Position numbers and translations under genes: made by a program. A stretch of 64,000 nt of DNA from contig NZ_CP136693.1 in assembly GCF_032922745.1 (NCBI RefSeq), forward strand, positions 3,162,001 to 3,226,000, read 5' to 3'. Under the pieces are notes generated by a model that saw only the letters and a program-made list of their open reading frames with translations, made no database searches and was not told the origin of the DNA. Numbering within the stretch: the first letter of the stretch is position 1; every line of letters starts with the position of its first letter. This DNA is from Marinobacter salarius (GTDB lineage Bacteria; Pseudomonadota; Gammaproteobacteria; Pseudomonadales; Oleiphilaceae). Shown here in pieces: positions 8,777 to 17,458 of the stretch.

Positions 8777-9772
8777 TCACAGTTCAACACGTGGCCGCCC
8801 TCGCCTCACACGCACCATGTCCGCAACGATGGCCAGTGCAATTTCAGAAGGGGTTTTACTGCCGAGGTTGAGTCCGATGGGCATGTGGATCCGCTCAACG
8901 TCTTCCTTTGACAGGCCACCAGTCCGACGAAGTCGTTCGGATCGGGCCTGGGAAGTACGAACAGAGCCCATCACACCAATGTAGCTTGCCGAGGTTTTGA
9001 CAGCAGCCATCATGGCCAGATCATCAATGCGGGGGTCATGGGTTGCGGCGACGATCGCCGTGGAGGGCGTGCAAGCACCAGGCGAAGCGATATACAGCGA
9101 CGGCAGTTGGGGCACAAACTCAACACCCGGCGGCAGGCTCATGCCATTGGTGACTTCCTCCCGTGGGTCACACAGCACCACCTCATAACCAAGGCTTAAG
9201 GCGAACTGTGCACAGGCCTCTGATACCGTTGAATAGCCGGCAAGAATCAACTTGGCGACGGGGCCAATACGAACCGTCACCGTCTCTTCGGTTTCATTTT
9301 GCAACACCCGCGGCCCCGTGGGTTCAGCGTCGGACAGCCACCACACTGCATCCGTCAATCTGATATGTCGTGCGATTTCATTTTGGCCGGACAGGGCCTG
9401 CTGAATCCGCTCAAGGTAATCCCGGGTCTTTGTGGTGGCAACCATACGTTCTACCAGGACGTCGAGAATGCCCCCGCACGGCAAGCGAATACGGGGGCTC
9501 TCCGGGCTGTTGCCCGGGTCGCCATAACGGACAATAACGGCTGGTTGCTCGTACTCTCCGGCGGCAACGCGCTCGAGGAAGTCTTCCTCGACGCAACCAC
9601 CCGAGAGCGAGCCCACATGATGTCCATCCGAAGTGGCAACCATCAGTGAGCCCGGCTCCCTGGGCGATGATCCGAAGGTGGACAACACCGTGCACAACCA
9701 GATCGTCCGGCCACTCCCCAGCCATTCGATCGCCTGCTCCACTACCCGAGCATCCAGACTTTGCATGGTCAT
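8777..9772 (-). CDS. XdhC/CoxI-family molybdenum-cofactor insertion protein
   Basis: A 331-residue XdhC/CoxI protein. Family members bind and help sulfurate molybdenum cofactor and load it into xanthine-dehydrogenase-type enzymes. The N-terminal XdhC_CoxI domain shows GSSPREPGSLMVA and SLSGGCVEEDFLERV; the C-terminal Rossmann domain begins LILAGYSTVSEACAQFA and ends near PIGLNLGSKTPSEIALAI. Its start codon overlaps the stop of the molybdopterin subunit gene (ATGA-type, 4 bases), so the two are translationally coupled. It is the third gene of the 12560-8777 operon and clearly serves it. Confidence 0.88.
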   Translation of the reverse strand: MTMQSLDARVVEQAIEWLGSGRTIWLCTVLSTFGSSPREPGSLMVATSDGHHVGSLSGGCVEEDFLERVAAGEYEQPAVIVRYGDPGNSPESPRIRLPCGGILDVLVERMVATTKTRDYLERIQQALSGQNEIARHIRLTDAVWWLSDAEPTGPRVLQNETEETVTVRIGPVAKLILAGYSTVSEACAQFALSLGYEVVLCDPREEVTNGMSLPPGVEFVPQLPSLYIASPGACTPSTAIVAATHDPRIDDLAMMAAVKTSASYIGVMGSVRTSQARSERLRRTGGLSKEDVERIHMPIGLNLGSKTPSEIALAIVADMVRVRRGRPRVEL

Positions 9773-12102
9773 GCACTCAACTGATCACCAACAGGAAGAC
9801 GCCGGATGCGTTTCCCCGTGGCTGCGTAGATGGCGTTGCACAGTGCCGGCGCGACCGGCGGCAATCCCGGCTCGCCAACACCGCCCATGGCGTCATCGGG
9901 ATTATCAATCAGGTGCACCCGGACCACTTTCGGCGCGTTTGGCATTCGCGGCAACAGGTATCTGTCGAAGTTACTTTGTTGAGCGACACCATCCTGGAAC
10001 GTCACCTCATTTTGCAGGGCAATGCCGATTCCCATCACGCAGGAACCCTCCATCTGTGACCGGATACGCTCCGGGTTGGCCTGCGGCCCGCAATCAAAGG
10101 CAATGTCGGCGCGGTGAATGGTCACTTGCCCGCCGTCATCCACTTCCACGTCAAAGACGACGGCGGTGTAGGAAACAAAGCTGTGGTGGAAGGCAAGCCC
10201 AAGGCCACGCCCCTTTGCTCTTTCCTTTCCCCAGCCCGCTTCTTCGGTGGCACGCTCAATAACCCGGCGCATGCGGCCCACATCAATTGGGTACATCTCA
10301 GGATCTTCACCGTAGTTCCAGCCGTCGCCCACCGTGAGATTGTGAACCTCACGCCCTGGCCCCAACAGGTCCAGCACGTAATCGCGATGATCCTTGCCGG
10401 CCGCTACTGACATTTCGTGGGCAAAGCTCTGGATGGCCCACGCATGCGGTAGGTTGTACACCGAGCGGAACCACCCAATGCGGACATGGGCCGGTGCCGG
10501 CGGGTTCTCCAAACGAATAGCGGGAATGCTGAATGGCATGGTGTTAAACCCCATGCCCAGCTCGAAGCTCCCCTTGTGTTTTGGATCCGGGGCGAACAGC
10601 GATGCAATGCTGGGAGACAGGGTACGGTGGCGCCAACTGGTCGCTCTGCCATCGGCATCGAGGCCCGCTTCCAGGTGGTCCACAGAAACCGCGTGGAAGT
10701 AGGCATGCTGAATGTCGTCCTCACGGGACCACTGCAACTTGATGGGCTGCCCTTCAAATGCCTTGGCCACTTGAGCGGCCTCAATCACGAAGTCGGGCTT
10801 CGATTTACGGCCAAAACCGCCACCCAGCAAGGTTTGATGAACGGTCACCTTTTCCAGGTCCAGCTCCAGAACCCCGGCTATACCTTCTCGTGTCGCCCTG
10901 GGGTGCTGCACTGGCGCCCAGGCCTCGGCTTTGTCCGCGTTTACTCGAACCACGGCTACGGGGGGCTCCATGGGAGCCTGAGCCATATGGGGCATGTAAT
11001 AGGTGGCTGACACCCGCTTATCGGCCTCTTTCAAAGCGGCCTCAACATCACCGGACTGGCGTACCACCTTCCCTGGTGACTGTGCTGCTTTTTCCAGAGC
11101 TTCCCGGTAAACATCCGATGTGTAACCGGCGTTGTCACCGGCCGGGGTATTGTCCCACTCAATCTTCAGGGCTCTGCGGCCTTCCATCGCGGCCCAGGTG
11201 TTGGTGGCTACTACCGCAACACCTCCGAGCGGGTTAAATGCCGCGGGCTGGCCAGTGCCATCAATGCGTACAGTTTTCTTTACCCCTGCGACCTTTAGGG
11301 TCTCGCTATCATCGACGCTCTTCACTGTCGCGCCGTAGACCGGTGGCCTGGCCACCACCGCATAGAGGGTGTTTTCCAGATCCACATCAGCGCCAAAAAT
11401 CGCCTTGCCGGTGACAATGTCTTCACCATCGATTGCCTTTGGATACGCGGATTTCAGCTCGCCATTAATCAGGCCGGATTCCTTCCCAATGAAACGCAGT
11501 TCGCGATCGGATTTAAGAACCAATCCGTCGCGGCCAGGAACGTCCAGCTCCCGTGCGGCTTCTGCAAGCTGGCCAAAGCCAAGTTCCCGTCCAGTGGAAG
11601 GATGAACAACCTTGTGAATATCCGCCCTTACTTCGTCAACCGATACACCCCATTGATTGGCCGCAGCCTGCTCGAGCATCAGCCTGGCAGCAGCGGCCGC
11701 ACGGCGCATGGGGGTGTACCAGTGACGCATGCTGCGGGAACCATCGGTGTTCTGGTTGCCGAATTTATCCTGATCGCCGTCTGCCTGTTCCGCTCGAACC
11801 TGATTCCAGTCAGCGCCCAGTTCGTCGGCGGCTACCATGACCAGGCTGGTGCGAATCCCCTGCCCCATTTCGGCACGGTTGTTGATAATCGTAACCAGAC
11901 CGTCCGCGTTAATGTGTATGAATACATTCGGGTTGTCGACCCAACCGCCCGGCATGGCGCCGGCACCGAACTGCGCCTGTTCATTGGCAAATCCCATGTC
12001 CCATCGGGCGGCCAGCAGGAGCGCTGAGCCCCCAACCAATCCCTTTAACAGACCGCGGCGGCTGACATTGGCAAGCAGCAGTGTATCGTCTGATTGACTC
12101 AT
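9769..12102 (-). CDS. Molybdopterin-binding subunit of an isoquinoline-1-oxidoreductase-like hydroxylase
   Basis: A large molybdenum hydroxylase subunit of 777 residues, exported by the Tat route: a twin-arginine motif SRRGLLKG at about 14-21 precedes a hydrophobic stretch. It contains duplicated cofactor-binding domains, with NNRAEMGQGIRTSL and LGGGFGRKSKPDFV as molybdopterin contacts, and the C-terminal GGVGEPGLPPVAPA segment with the catalytic glutamate of the xanthine oxidase family. The family (IorB-like) hydroxylates N-heterocycles or oxidises aldehydes; the substrate is not readable. It is cotranscribed with the 2Fe-2S subunit upstream (4-base overlap) and xdhC downstream. Confidence 0.9.
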   Translation of the reverse strand: MSQSDDTLLLANVSRRGLLKGLVGGSALLLAARWDMGFANEQAQFGAGAMPGGWVDNPNVFIHINADGLVTIINNRAEMGQGIRTSLVMVAADELGADWNQVRAEQADGDQDKFGNQNTDGSRSMRHWYTPMRRAAAAARLMLEQAAANQWGVSVDEVRADIHKVVHPSTGRELGFGQLAEAARELDVPGRDGLVLKSDRELRFIGKESGLINGELKSAYPKAIDGEDIVTGKAIFGADVDLENTLYAVVARPPVYGATVKSVDDSETLKVAGVKKTVRIDGTGQPAAFNPLGGVAVVATNTWAAMEGRRALKIEWDNTPAGDNAGYTSDVYREALEKAAQSPGKVVRQSGDVEAALKEADKRVSATYYMPHMAQAPMEPPVAVVRVNADKAEAWAPVQHPRATREGIAGVLELDLEKVTVHQTLLGGGFGRKSKPDFVIEAAQVAKAFEGQPIKLQWSREDDIQHAYFHAVSVDHLEAGLDADGRATSWRHRTLSPSIASLFAPDPKHKGSFELGMGFNTMPFSIPAIRLENPPAPAHVRIGWFRSVYNLPHAWAIQSFAHEMSVAAGKDHRDYVLDLLGPGREVHNLTVGDGWNYGEDPEMYPIDVGRMRRVIERATEEAGWGKERAKGRGLGLAFHHSFVSYTAVVFDVEVDDGGQVTIHRADIAFDCGPQANPERIRSQMEGSCVMGIGIALQNEVTFQDGVAQQSNFDRYLLPRMPNAPKVVRVHLIDNPDDAMGGVGEPGLPPVAPALCNAIYAATGKRIRRLPVGDQLSA

Positions 12103-12560
12103 GAGCTGGCCTCCTTGTCCGCGGCCCGTTCAATCGCCGCAAGGATACGATTGTAGGTTCCACACCGGCAAAGGTTACCCGCCATAGCGTCGACGATTTC
12201 CTGGGTTTCCGGTTGCGGTGTTTTTTTCAACAGAGCTGTGGCATTCATGATCTGGCCGCCCTGGCAGTAGCCACACTGGGCTACACCCAGGTCCAGCCAG
12301 GCCTGCTGGACTTTTTGGCCAACCGCGTCATCAGACATGGCCTCGATCGTTGTGATTTCACCTTTGGCGGCAGAAACAGGCATTACACAGGACCGGGTCG
12401 CTACCCCATCAAGATGAACGGTGCAGGCACCGCACTGCGCGATACCGCATCCAAACTTGGTGCCTTTCATTCCCACAACGTCACGAAGTGCCCACAGCAG
12501 GGGCATATTATCCGGAACGTCCAGCTCGTGCTCTTGTCCGTTTATCCTCAGGTTGACCAT
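12099..12560 (-). CDS. 2Fe-2S subunit of the molybdenum hydroxylase (IorA-like)
   Basis: A 153-residue electron-transfer subunit. The N-terminal plant-ferredoxin-type domain holds CGIAQCGACTVHLDG plus a later cysteine; the C-terminal four-helix domain holds CGYCQGGQIM and NLCRCGTYNRI. These are the two 2Fe-2S clusters of the family, which pass electrons from the molybdenum site to an acceptor, often a membrane cytochrome. There is no FAD subunit in the operon, consistent with a periplasmic quinone- or cytochrome-linked enzyme. First gene of the operon 12560-8777. Confidence 0.92.
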   Translation of the reverse strand: MVNLRINGQEHELDVPDNMPLLWALRDVVGMKGTKFGCGIAQCGACTVHLDGVATRSCVMPVSAAKGEITTIEAMSDDAVGQKVQQAWLDLGVAQCGYCQGGQIMNATALLKKTPQPETQEIVDAMAGNLCRCGTYNRILAAIERAADKEASS

Positions 12561-12612
12561 TGGTCTCTCCCATCACCATGTTGTTAGGTTTGCTTTATCG
12601 GGAAGCTTGAGT

Positions 12613-13404
12613 TTACTGACCGGAGAAAAACGACTCGGTATAACCGGTGTACTTCGTAAACAGCTCATCCCTGAAAGACTGTCCTCGTGTCTCCAGGATA
12701 CGGTCAATGTCATCGCGCAGACCTGTAAGTTCCTTGCGATAACCGGCAACACTGACAGCGGAACCCAGTGCGGGTTCCAGAACGCGAAGCGACAGATCGT
12801 GATCTTGAATCAGATTGGCGCTCCAGAAATTGTCCTCAATGAATACGTCGGCCCGCCCGAATTCGAGCATGCGGAAAGGCACCGTCCCTTCGCCATCAGC
12901 GGAATAGGTTATGTCTGTAATATCCGGATGGGTTTCTGCCCAGCGTGCAATATTTTCCGGGTATACATAGCCGCTGATAATAAGCACGCTAACGTCGTTC
13001 AGCTTCTCCAGAGTTACCGGCTCTTCAATGGATAGACTCTCAGGTACGATCGCAGCCAACGTCCAGTGAGCGAACACCGTCCGTGAGTGCAGTAGATAGC
13101 TCCGCCCTTCCGTTACTGGCATGGCAACGTCCGATGCGCCTGACTGGACCTCGGATACGCAGCGTTTGAACGGTAGTTCCTCGTAAGTGGCTTCCAACTC
13201 CAGATCACTAAGGGCTGTATTCATCAGTTCCACGGCAATGCCGCGCATCTCTCCCTCGTGATCCTTAAAGATGTAGGGAGCCCAGGACTCATAACAGATT
13301 TTTACCGTTGACGTTGGTGCAGCCGCGTGGCTAATAGCTCCAAAGGACACCAGCAACACCGCGACAACTCCATAATGTATGGCAACTGATACTGCACGCT
13401 GCAT
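12613..13404 (-). CDS. Periplasmic solute-binding protein, SBP_bac_3 type
   Basis: A 263-residue exported protein with a signal peptide over the first 27 or so residues (ending ISHAA). The mature part has the amino-acid-type binding fold: CYESWAPYIFKDHEGEMRGIAVELMN opens lobe one (first 20 residues of that run are the family start), and SDVAMPVTEGR and DVFIEDNFW match the hinge and lobe-two motifs. No permease or ATPase gene lies nearby, so it is an orphan; such proteins may supply a distant transporter or a sensor. It follows the hydroxylase operon on the same strand but lies upstream of it with about 50 bases between, so it could be cotranscribed. Confidence 0.8.
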   Translation of the reverse strand: MQRAVSVAIHYGVVAVLLVSFGAISHAAAPTSTVKICYESWAPYIFKDHEGEMRGIAVELMNTALSDLELEATYEELPFKRCVSEVQSGASDVAMPVTEGRSYLLHSRTVFAHWTLAAIVPESLSIEEPVTLEKLNDVSVLIISGYVYPENIARWAETHPDITDITYSADGEGTVPFRMLEFGRADVFIEDNFWSANLIQDHDLSLRVLEPALGSAVSVAGYRKELTGLRDDIDRILETRGQSFRDELFTKYTGYTESFFSGQ

Positions 13405-13511
13405 GAAAGGCGCCCCACTACGCTTTTGGTTCGGAAACGGCAGTCATCGCCGTTCTTATAGTCTGATAAGTATAGACAATTGTGACGAACACTAACCGAA
13501 GCTGGACGTCA

Positions 13512-14432
13512 TTAACCGTCCCTCCACAAACCATATTTTGATAACAATTCCGTTACCCAGCTCTGGAACACACGTAATCTCAACGGCAGATTTCGACGGC
13601 TCGGATACAACAACGATATAGGTAAGGAGGGTGCTTTATAGGCTTCGAGAATCTGTACCAGGTCCCCGCTTTCAAGATCATCCTGAACGTCAAATTTTGG
13701 AACCTGAATAATGCCAATACCTGCCTTTGCACTGGCGATATAGGCCTCTGCGTTATCCACGGTAATCGCACTCTGCATTTTCATTACCCGTTGCCGACCG
13801 TCCTCCACGTATTCCCATTCTGCCGCTAACGCTGGCAGATTGACCGCGTAGTTGACAAGAATGTGGCCACCCATGTCGTCTAGAGACATCGGCGTACCAT
13901 GCTGCGCTAGATAAATCGGACTGGCACAGTTTATGACTTCGATATCACCCAATTTTCTGCATACCAGCTCGGAGTCTGGGAGGTGTCCGACCCTGACCAC
14001 ACAATCCACGCCCTCCGTCAGCATGTTGATGATTCGGTCGTTCATACTGAATTCCAGTTTTACCCTTGGATTCTGCTTCAGAAACTCAGGCAATGCCGGA
14101 ATAACGATACGACGCCCGATACGGCTCGGGATATCTACGTGCAAGCGCCCTTCTGCCTGTTGGGGGCTTTGACGAAATATCGATTCTGCCGCCTCAAAAG
14201 CCTCTACAAGCGTTTGTGCAGCCTCGAAAAACTGCAACCCATCGTGAGTGGGCACAACTTGCCGGGTCGTACGCTGCAATAGTTGGGCTTCCAGCCGATC
14301 CTCCAAGGCCTGGATAGTCGTAGATACGGTCGAGCGGGGAATGCTCAGTGCTTCAGCCGCGCGCGTGAAATTCCCGCTTTCCATAACCTGGATAAAAACC
14401 TGTACTTGCCGAATCCTGTCCATACCATCCAA
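13512..14432 (-). CDS. LysR family transcriptional regulator
   Basis: A 306-residue LysR-type regulator. The helix-turn-helix spans about 5-65 (FIQVMESGNFTRAAEALSIP, then STVSTTIQALEDRLEAQLLQR). The effector domain follows from about residue 93 (EGRLHVDIPSRIGRRIVIPA). The start may be the ATG at 14432 or the one three codons on. It is divergent from an SDR gene at 14563, which it probably controls; the 130-base spacer has AT-rich sequence suited to two promoters. Confidence 0.9.
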   Translation of the reverse strand: MDGMDRIRQVQVFIQVMESGNFTRAAEALSIPRSTVSTTIQALEDRLEAQLLQRTTRQVVPTHDGLQFFEAAQTLVEAFEAAESIFRQSPQQAEGRLHVDIPSRIGRRIVIPALPEFLKQNPRVKLEFSMNDRIINMLTEGVDCVVRVGHLPDSELVCRKLGDIEVINCASPIYLAQHGTPMSLDDMGGHILVNYAVNLPALAAEWEYVEDGRQRVMKMQSAITVDNAEAYIASAKAGIGIIQVPKFDVQDDLESGDLVQILEAYKAPSLPISLLYPSRRNLPLRLRVFQSWVTELLSKYGLWRDG

Positions 14433-14562
14433 TTGTTCGTGTTTTTCGACAACTGCTGTTCTAAATGCATTATTTATTCAGGATAACCTACAGCCTAACC
14501 TGATTGTGAACCTGGCGGGAAGCATCCGCCAATCGAAAAACACACAGCAAGGGATAAAGACA

Positions 14563-15336
14563 ATGTCTCGAAACAGCATTGAAGGCAAAGTAGTGCTCAT
14601 AGCCGGTGGCGCCAAGAACCTGGGCGGGCTCCTGGCAGAGGACCTTGCCGCCCATAAAGCGAAAGCCATCGTTATTCATTACAACAGTGATTCAACAAAG
14701 GCAGCGGCCGAAGAAACGGCCTCTAAGGTTCGTGCCGCAGGGGCTGAAGCTGCGATCTTTCAACAGGATTTGACCAAGGCTGACAATGTCGAAAAGCTAT
14801 TTGCAGACACCGAGGCGACTTTCGGCAAGCCGGATATTGCGATCAATACCGTAGGCATGGTGTTGAAGAAGCCCATGGTAGAAATCAGCGAGCAAGAATA
14901 CGACGCCATGAGTGCGATTAACTCGAAGTCCGCATTCTTTTTCCTGAAAGAGGCGGGGAAATACCTCAATGACAATGGAAAGATCTGCACGTTAGTGACC
15001 TCTCTGTTGGGCGCCTACACACCTTTCTATGCGGCATATGCGGGTATGAAAGCGCCAGTGGAACACTTTACCCGGGCCGCCTCCAAAGAATTTGGGGAAC
15101 GCGGCATTTCAGTGACCGCCATTGGTCCCGGCCCAATGGATACACCTTTTTTCTACCCAGCAGAAAGCGACGATGCTGTAGCGTTTCACAAAACGGCAGC
15201 CGCCCTTTCGTCGTTCTCCAAGTCTGGGCTAACAGAAATCGAGGATATCGTCCCCTATGTGCGATTCATGGTATCCGAAGGATGGTGGATGACGGGGCAA
15301 ACCATTTTAGTGAACGGTGGCTATACTACCAAGTAA
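14563..15336 (+). CDS. SDR family oxidoreductase
   Basis: A complete 257-residue short-chain dehydrogenase. The cofactor loop is GGAKNLGG at about 14-21, the NNAG-equivalent is INTVGMV, the catalytic serine lies in VTSLLGAYTPF and the YxxxK pair in AAYAGMKA. The preference for NADP is suggested by HYNSDS after strand 2. The ATG at 14563 has AAGGGA upstream; the frame is open further back, but that part overlaps the LysR gene and is not coding. A strong hairpin at 15350-15372 follows, then a small membrane protein gene. The substrate is unknown. Confidence 0.9.
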   Translation: MSRNSIEGKVVLIAGGAKNLGGLLAEDLAAHKAKAIVIHYNSDSTKAAAEETASKVRAAGAEAAIFQQDLTKADNVEKLFADTEATFGKPDIAINTVGMVLKKPMVEISEQEYDAMSAINSKSAFFFLKEAGKYLNDNGKICTLVTSLLGAYTPFYAAYAGMKAPVEHFTRAASKEFGERGISVTAIGPGPMDTPFFYPAESDDAVAFHKTAAALSSFSKSGLTEIEDIVPYVRFMVSEGWWMTGQTILVNGGYTTK

Positions 15337-15349
15337 TCGGACAACCAAG

Positions 15350-15372
15350 AGGAGGCGGTGTTACCGCCTCCT
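15350..15372 (+). terminator. Strong hairpin after SDR gene
   Basis: A perfect 10-base stem AGGAGGCGGT/ACCGCCTCCT with a 3-base loop starts 13 bases after the SDR stop. No long T-run follows. It is a likely terminator or attenuator between the SDR and the small membrane protein gene. Confidence 0.55.
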
Positions 15373-15433
15373 TAACCTACTGTCGACCTCATTCTCTTCA
15401 CTCGCCATATACCAGTACTAGAGGACTCAATTA

Positions 15434-15685
15434 ATGCATACCTTAATGATTATTCTGGGTGGTTTCGCTCTTCTGGCTGTTGCGATCATTGTCACCCGGA
15501 CTACGGGCCGGACGTTCAAATCTGTTTTGCCCCTCTACATTGTTGCCTGGTTCCTGTGCGCAGCGGTAAACATGGGGGTTGGGATCCTTCATGCCGGATA
15601 CTCCTTTATGGCGGAACTGCCTATCTTCTTGTTCGTTTTCGGCGTGCCGGCACTGACCGCAGTCATCTTTGCGAGAAAGCTATAA
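15434..15685 (+). CDS. Small membrane protein of unknown function
   Basis: An 83-residue, very hydrophobic protein with three predicted membrane helices at about 4-23, 30-52 and 56-80, and a positively charged end (ARKL). The ATG at 15434 follows an AGAGGA ribosome site. I do not recognise a family. It lies about 100 bases behind the SDR gene on the same strand, past a hairpin, so partial read-through from the SDR promoter is possible. Its stop overlaps the end of a minus-strand kinase remnant. Confidence 0.65.
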   Translation: MHTLMIILGGFALLAVAIIVTRTTGRTFKSVLPLYIVAWFLCAAVNMGVGILHAGYSFMAELPIFLFVFGVPALTAVIFARKL

Positions 15686-15850
15686 GGCGCCTGCATGAGT
15701 CACCGCGTGCGCACGACAGGCGCTGGCAAAGGTCAGTATGTCTTCAAGTTGCTCCGGGTCTTCGCCCAACGCTTCAAGACCGGCAGCGGTTATATCCAGG
15801 TCCGACAACCGATAGAGCAACCCACCAACGAACGTATCGCCGGCATCCGG
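15680..15850 (-). pseudogene. C-terminal remnant of a PfkB-family sugar kinase
   Basis: Read on the minus strand this stretch encodes the end of a ribokinase/fructokinase-type protein: AGDTFVGGLLYRLSD (the conserved GAGD catalytic and anion-hole motif) followed by helices EDPEQLEDILTFASACRAHA and a stop at 15680-15682. The frame has a stop codon a few residues upstream of the motif, and the remaining 250 or so residues of the kinase are absent. It is therefore a dead fragment about 55 codons long. The weak plus-strand frame in this place is its shadow. Confidence 0.55.
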
Positions 15851-16067
15851 TTACTGGGTGAAATTGCCAAAAATGCGTATCCAGTACTTCATAGTGGCGC
15901 TGTGTTTCGCGCTGACAGCGATTAGCGGCATAAACACCATCTTCTTTTCATTTTGGGTTGATAGCGACTATGTTGGTAGAGAGGATGTATTAACTCACGA
16001 CACTTGCCCCGCAATAATTTCAACTACTTACATGCTCCTATCGGGCAAGGTGCAAGGAGAACGACAC
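15851..16067. promoter_or_regulatory. Upstream region of the ATP-grasp gene
   Basis: About 217 bases between the kinase remnant and the ATP-grasp start. The plus frame stays open through it and would encode a hydrophobic leader (beginning MRIQYFIVALCFAL), but it has no ribosome site. The AAGGAGA at 16053-16059 points to the start at 16068. A promoter is expected here; I see no clear boxes. Confidence 0.3.
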
Positions 16068-17375
16068 ATGTCGACAACACAAGAAGCGCCCTTATCAAAT
16101 GATGTGGCTGCCTGGCTTGATCCTGACATGGACTCTGTTAAGGGAACCGAGACCCCAAAGGATCCGAACAAAGGCTATATCGCCCTGCTTGGCTGGAGCG
16201 TCAATGCCATCAAGGCCGCGCAGAAGTTCGACCGCCGCTACATCGTTGTTGCTCCGGACTGGGCTACGGATTTCTGTACCGCAAACAAGATTCCCTTTAT
16301 TCCCTGGGACTTTATCCGTTTGAATGATCGGTCCCTGGAGATTGCTCAAAGGCTGAAAGAGGAAGGCGTTGATGTTGCGATACCGCTGTTCGAAGAGACC
16401 GTTGAGTGGTCTGGGGCGATCAACTCAGTGCTCCTGGACAGCCCTCGCATGTACGGGCAGTCGATTCTGTTCCGTGACAAGGCTTTGATGAAGCGCCGTG
16501 CCCAGCTTGGCGGCATTCGGGTCGGGATCTTCGAGGAGGCCCACGAGAAAGACGACATCGTCCGTTTCATGAAGCGTGTCAACCAGACCCTGTTGAAACT
16601 GGATGGCGACCCGGACGACCCCATTCACGTCAAGGCGTTTGACAAGGCTGGTTGCCTCGGCCATCGAATGATCCGTACGCTTGAGGAAATTGACAACATT
16701 CCAGCGGAAGAATATCCGTTGCTCATGGAAAGCCATCTGAGCGGCTGGGAGTTTGCCGTTGAGGCATGGATTCACGACGGCAAGATCAAATTTCTCAATA
16801 TCTCTGAGTACGTAACGCTGGGCTATTCCGTTTTCGTTCCGGCGACCGAGCAACTCGAAAGCTGGCGTAATGCCATCACCAAGCAGATCGAGTTGCTGAT
16901 CAAAACGTTCGATATTAAGTTTGGCTTGATTCACCCTGAGTACTTCGTTACTGCTGATGGTGAAATGTACTTTGGTGAGGTTGCTTACCGCCCACCCGGC
17001 TTCAAGGCGTTTGAGCTGATTGAACGTGCGTATGGGTTTAACGCGTACCAGGCGTCAATGCTGGTATTTGACCCCAAGAGCACCAAAGAGGAAGTGGAAA
17101 AATTCTTCCCACGCGAAGTGGTCGATGCCAAGGGCTATGCCGGTTGCTTCGGTGTTTATCCGCGCCGCCGCGTGGTCAGCAAGCTGGAAATGCCTCCGGA
17201 ATGTGTTGATCACCCCTATTTCGAGTCACATGAACTCGTTGCACCGACGGAAGAAACGGTTCCTGACCGGTCCGCCTTCGGTACTCACTGGGGCCTGGTC
17301 TTCTTCTATGGTGATGACCCCATCAAGATGCGGGACCTGTTGAAAGCTCAGGAGGACCTGGACTTTTATGTCTAG
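16068..17375 (+). CDS. ATP-grasp domain protein, possible carboxylate-amine ligase
   Basis: A soluble 435-residue protein of the ATP-grasp superfamily, whose members activate a carboxylate with ATP and join it to an amine, thiol or second acid. An N-terminal Rossmann-like domain (YIALLGWSVNAIKAAQKF, then RYIVVAPDW) is followed by the grasp domain: DKALMKRRAQLGGI, HVKAFDKAGCLGHRMI for the lysine-side ATP clamp, MESHLSGWEFAVEAWI, and LIHPEYFVTADGEMYFGEVAYRPPG cut across the metal-binding glutamates. The start at 16068 is set by AAGGAGA. It is convergent with a Mqo-like gene. The substrate is unknown; a biosynthetic or amino-acid-ligase role is only inferred. Confidence 0.75.
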   Translation: MSTTQEAPLSNDVAAWLDPDMDSVKGTETPKDPNKGYIALLGWSVNAIKAAQKFDRRYIVVAPDWATDFCTANKIPFIPWDFIRLNDRSLEIAQRLKEEGVDVAIPLFEETVEWSGAINSVLLDSPRMYGQSILFRDKALMKRRAQLGGIRVGIFEEAHEKDDIVRFMKRVNQTLLKLDGDPDDPIHVKAFDKAGCLGHRMIRTLEEIDNIPAEEYPLLMESHLSGWEFAVEAWIHDGKIKFLNISEYVTLGYSVFVPATEQLESWRNAITKQIELLIKTFDIKFGLIHPEYFVTADGEMYFGEVAYRPPGFKAFELIERAYGFNAYQASMLVFDPKSTKEEVEKFFPREVVDAKGYAGCFGVYPRRRVVSKLEMPPECVDHPYFESHELVAPTEETVPDRSAFGTHWGLVFFYGDDPIKMRDLLKAQEDLDFYV

Positions 17376-17408
17376 GTAGTCACCGCCCATTCAGGTGCTA
17401 TTCGGATA

Positions 17409-17451
17409 GCGTTCCATGATTCTGACCTGCAACTCCGGAATCATGGAACGC
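17409..17451. terminator. Long perfect inverted repeat between convergent genes
   Basis: The arms GCGTTCCATGATTC (17409-17422) and GAATCATGGAACGC (17438-17451) are perfectly complementary over 14 bases with a 15-base loop. It lies between the ATP-grasp stop (17375) and the Mqo-like stop (17459). This is most likely a bidirectional terminator; the length of the stem is unusual and a protein-binding palindrome is also possible. Confidence 0.55.
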
Positions 17452-17458
17452 CCCTACT

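Noticed and set aside
14248..14562. Upstream extension of the SDR gene
   Set aside because: It is antisense to the LysR gene start and has no SDR homology before the ATG at 14563.
15695..15925. Plus-strand frame of 76 codons
   Set aside because: The minus strand here encodes a recognisable PfkB kinase tail, so the plus frame is its shadow. It has no ribosome site.
15858..16067. N-terminal hydrophobic extension of the ATP-grasp protein
   Set aside because: No ribosome site at the upstream starts; a good AAGGAGA precedes the ATG at 16068, and the family begins near there.
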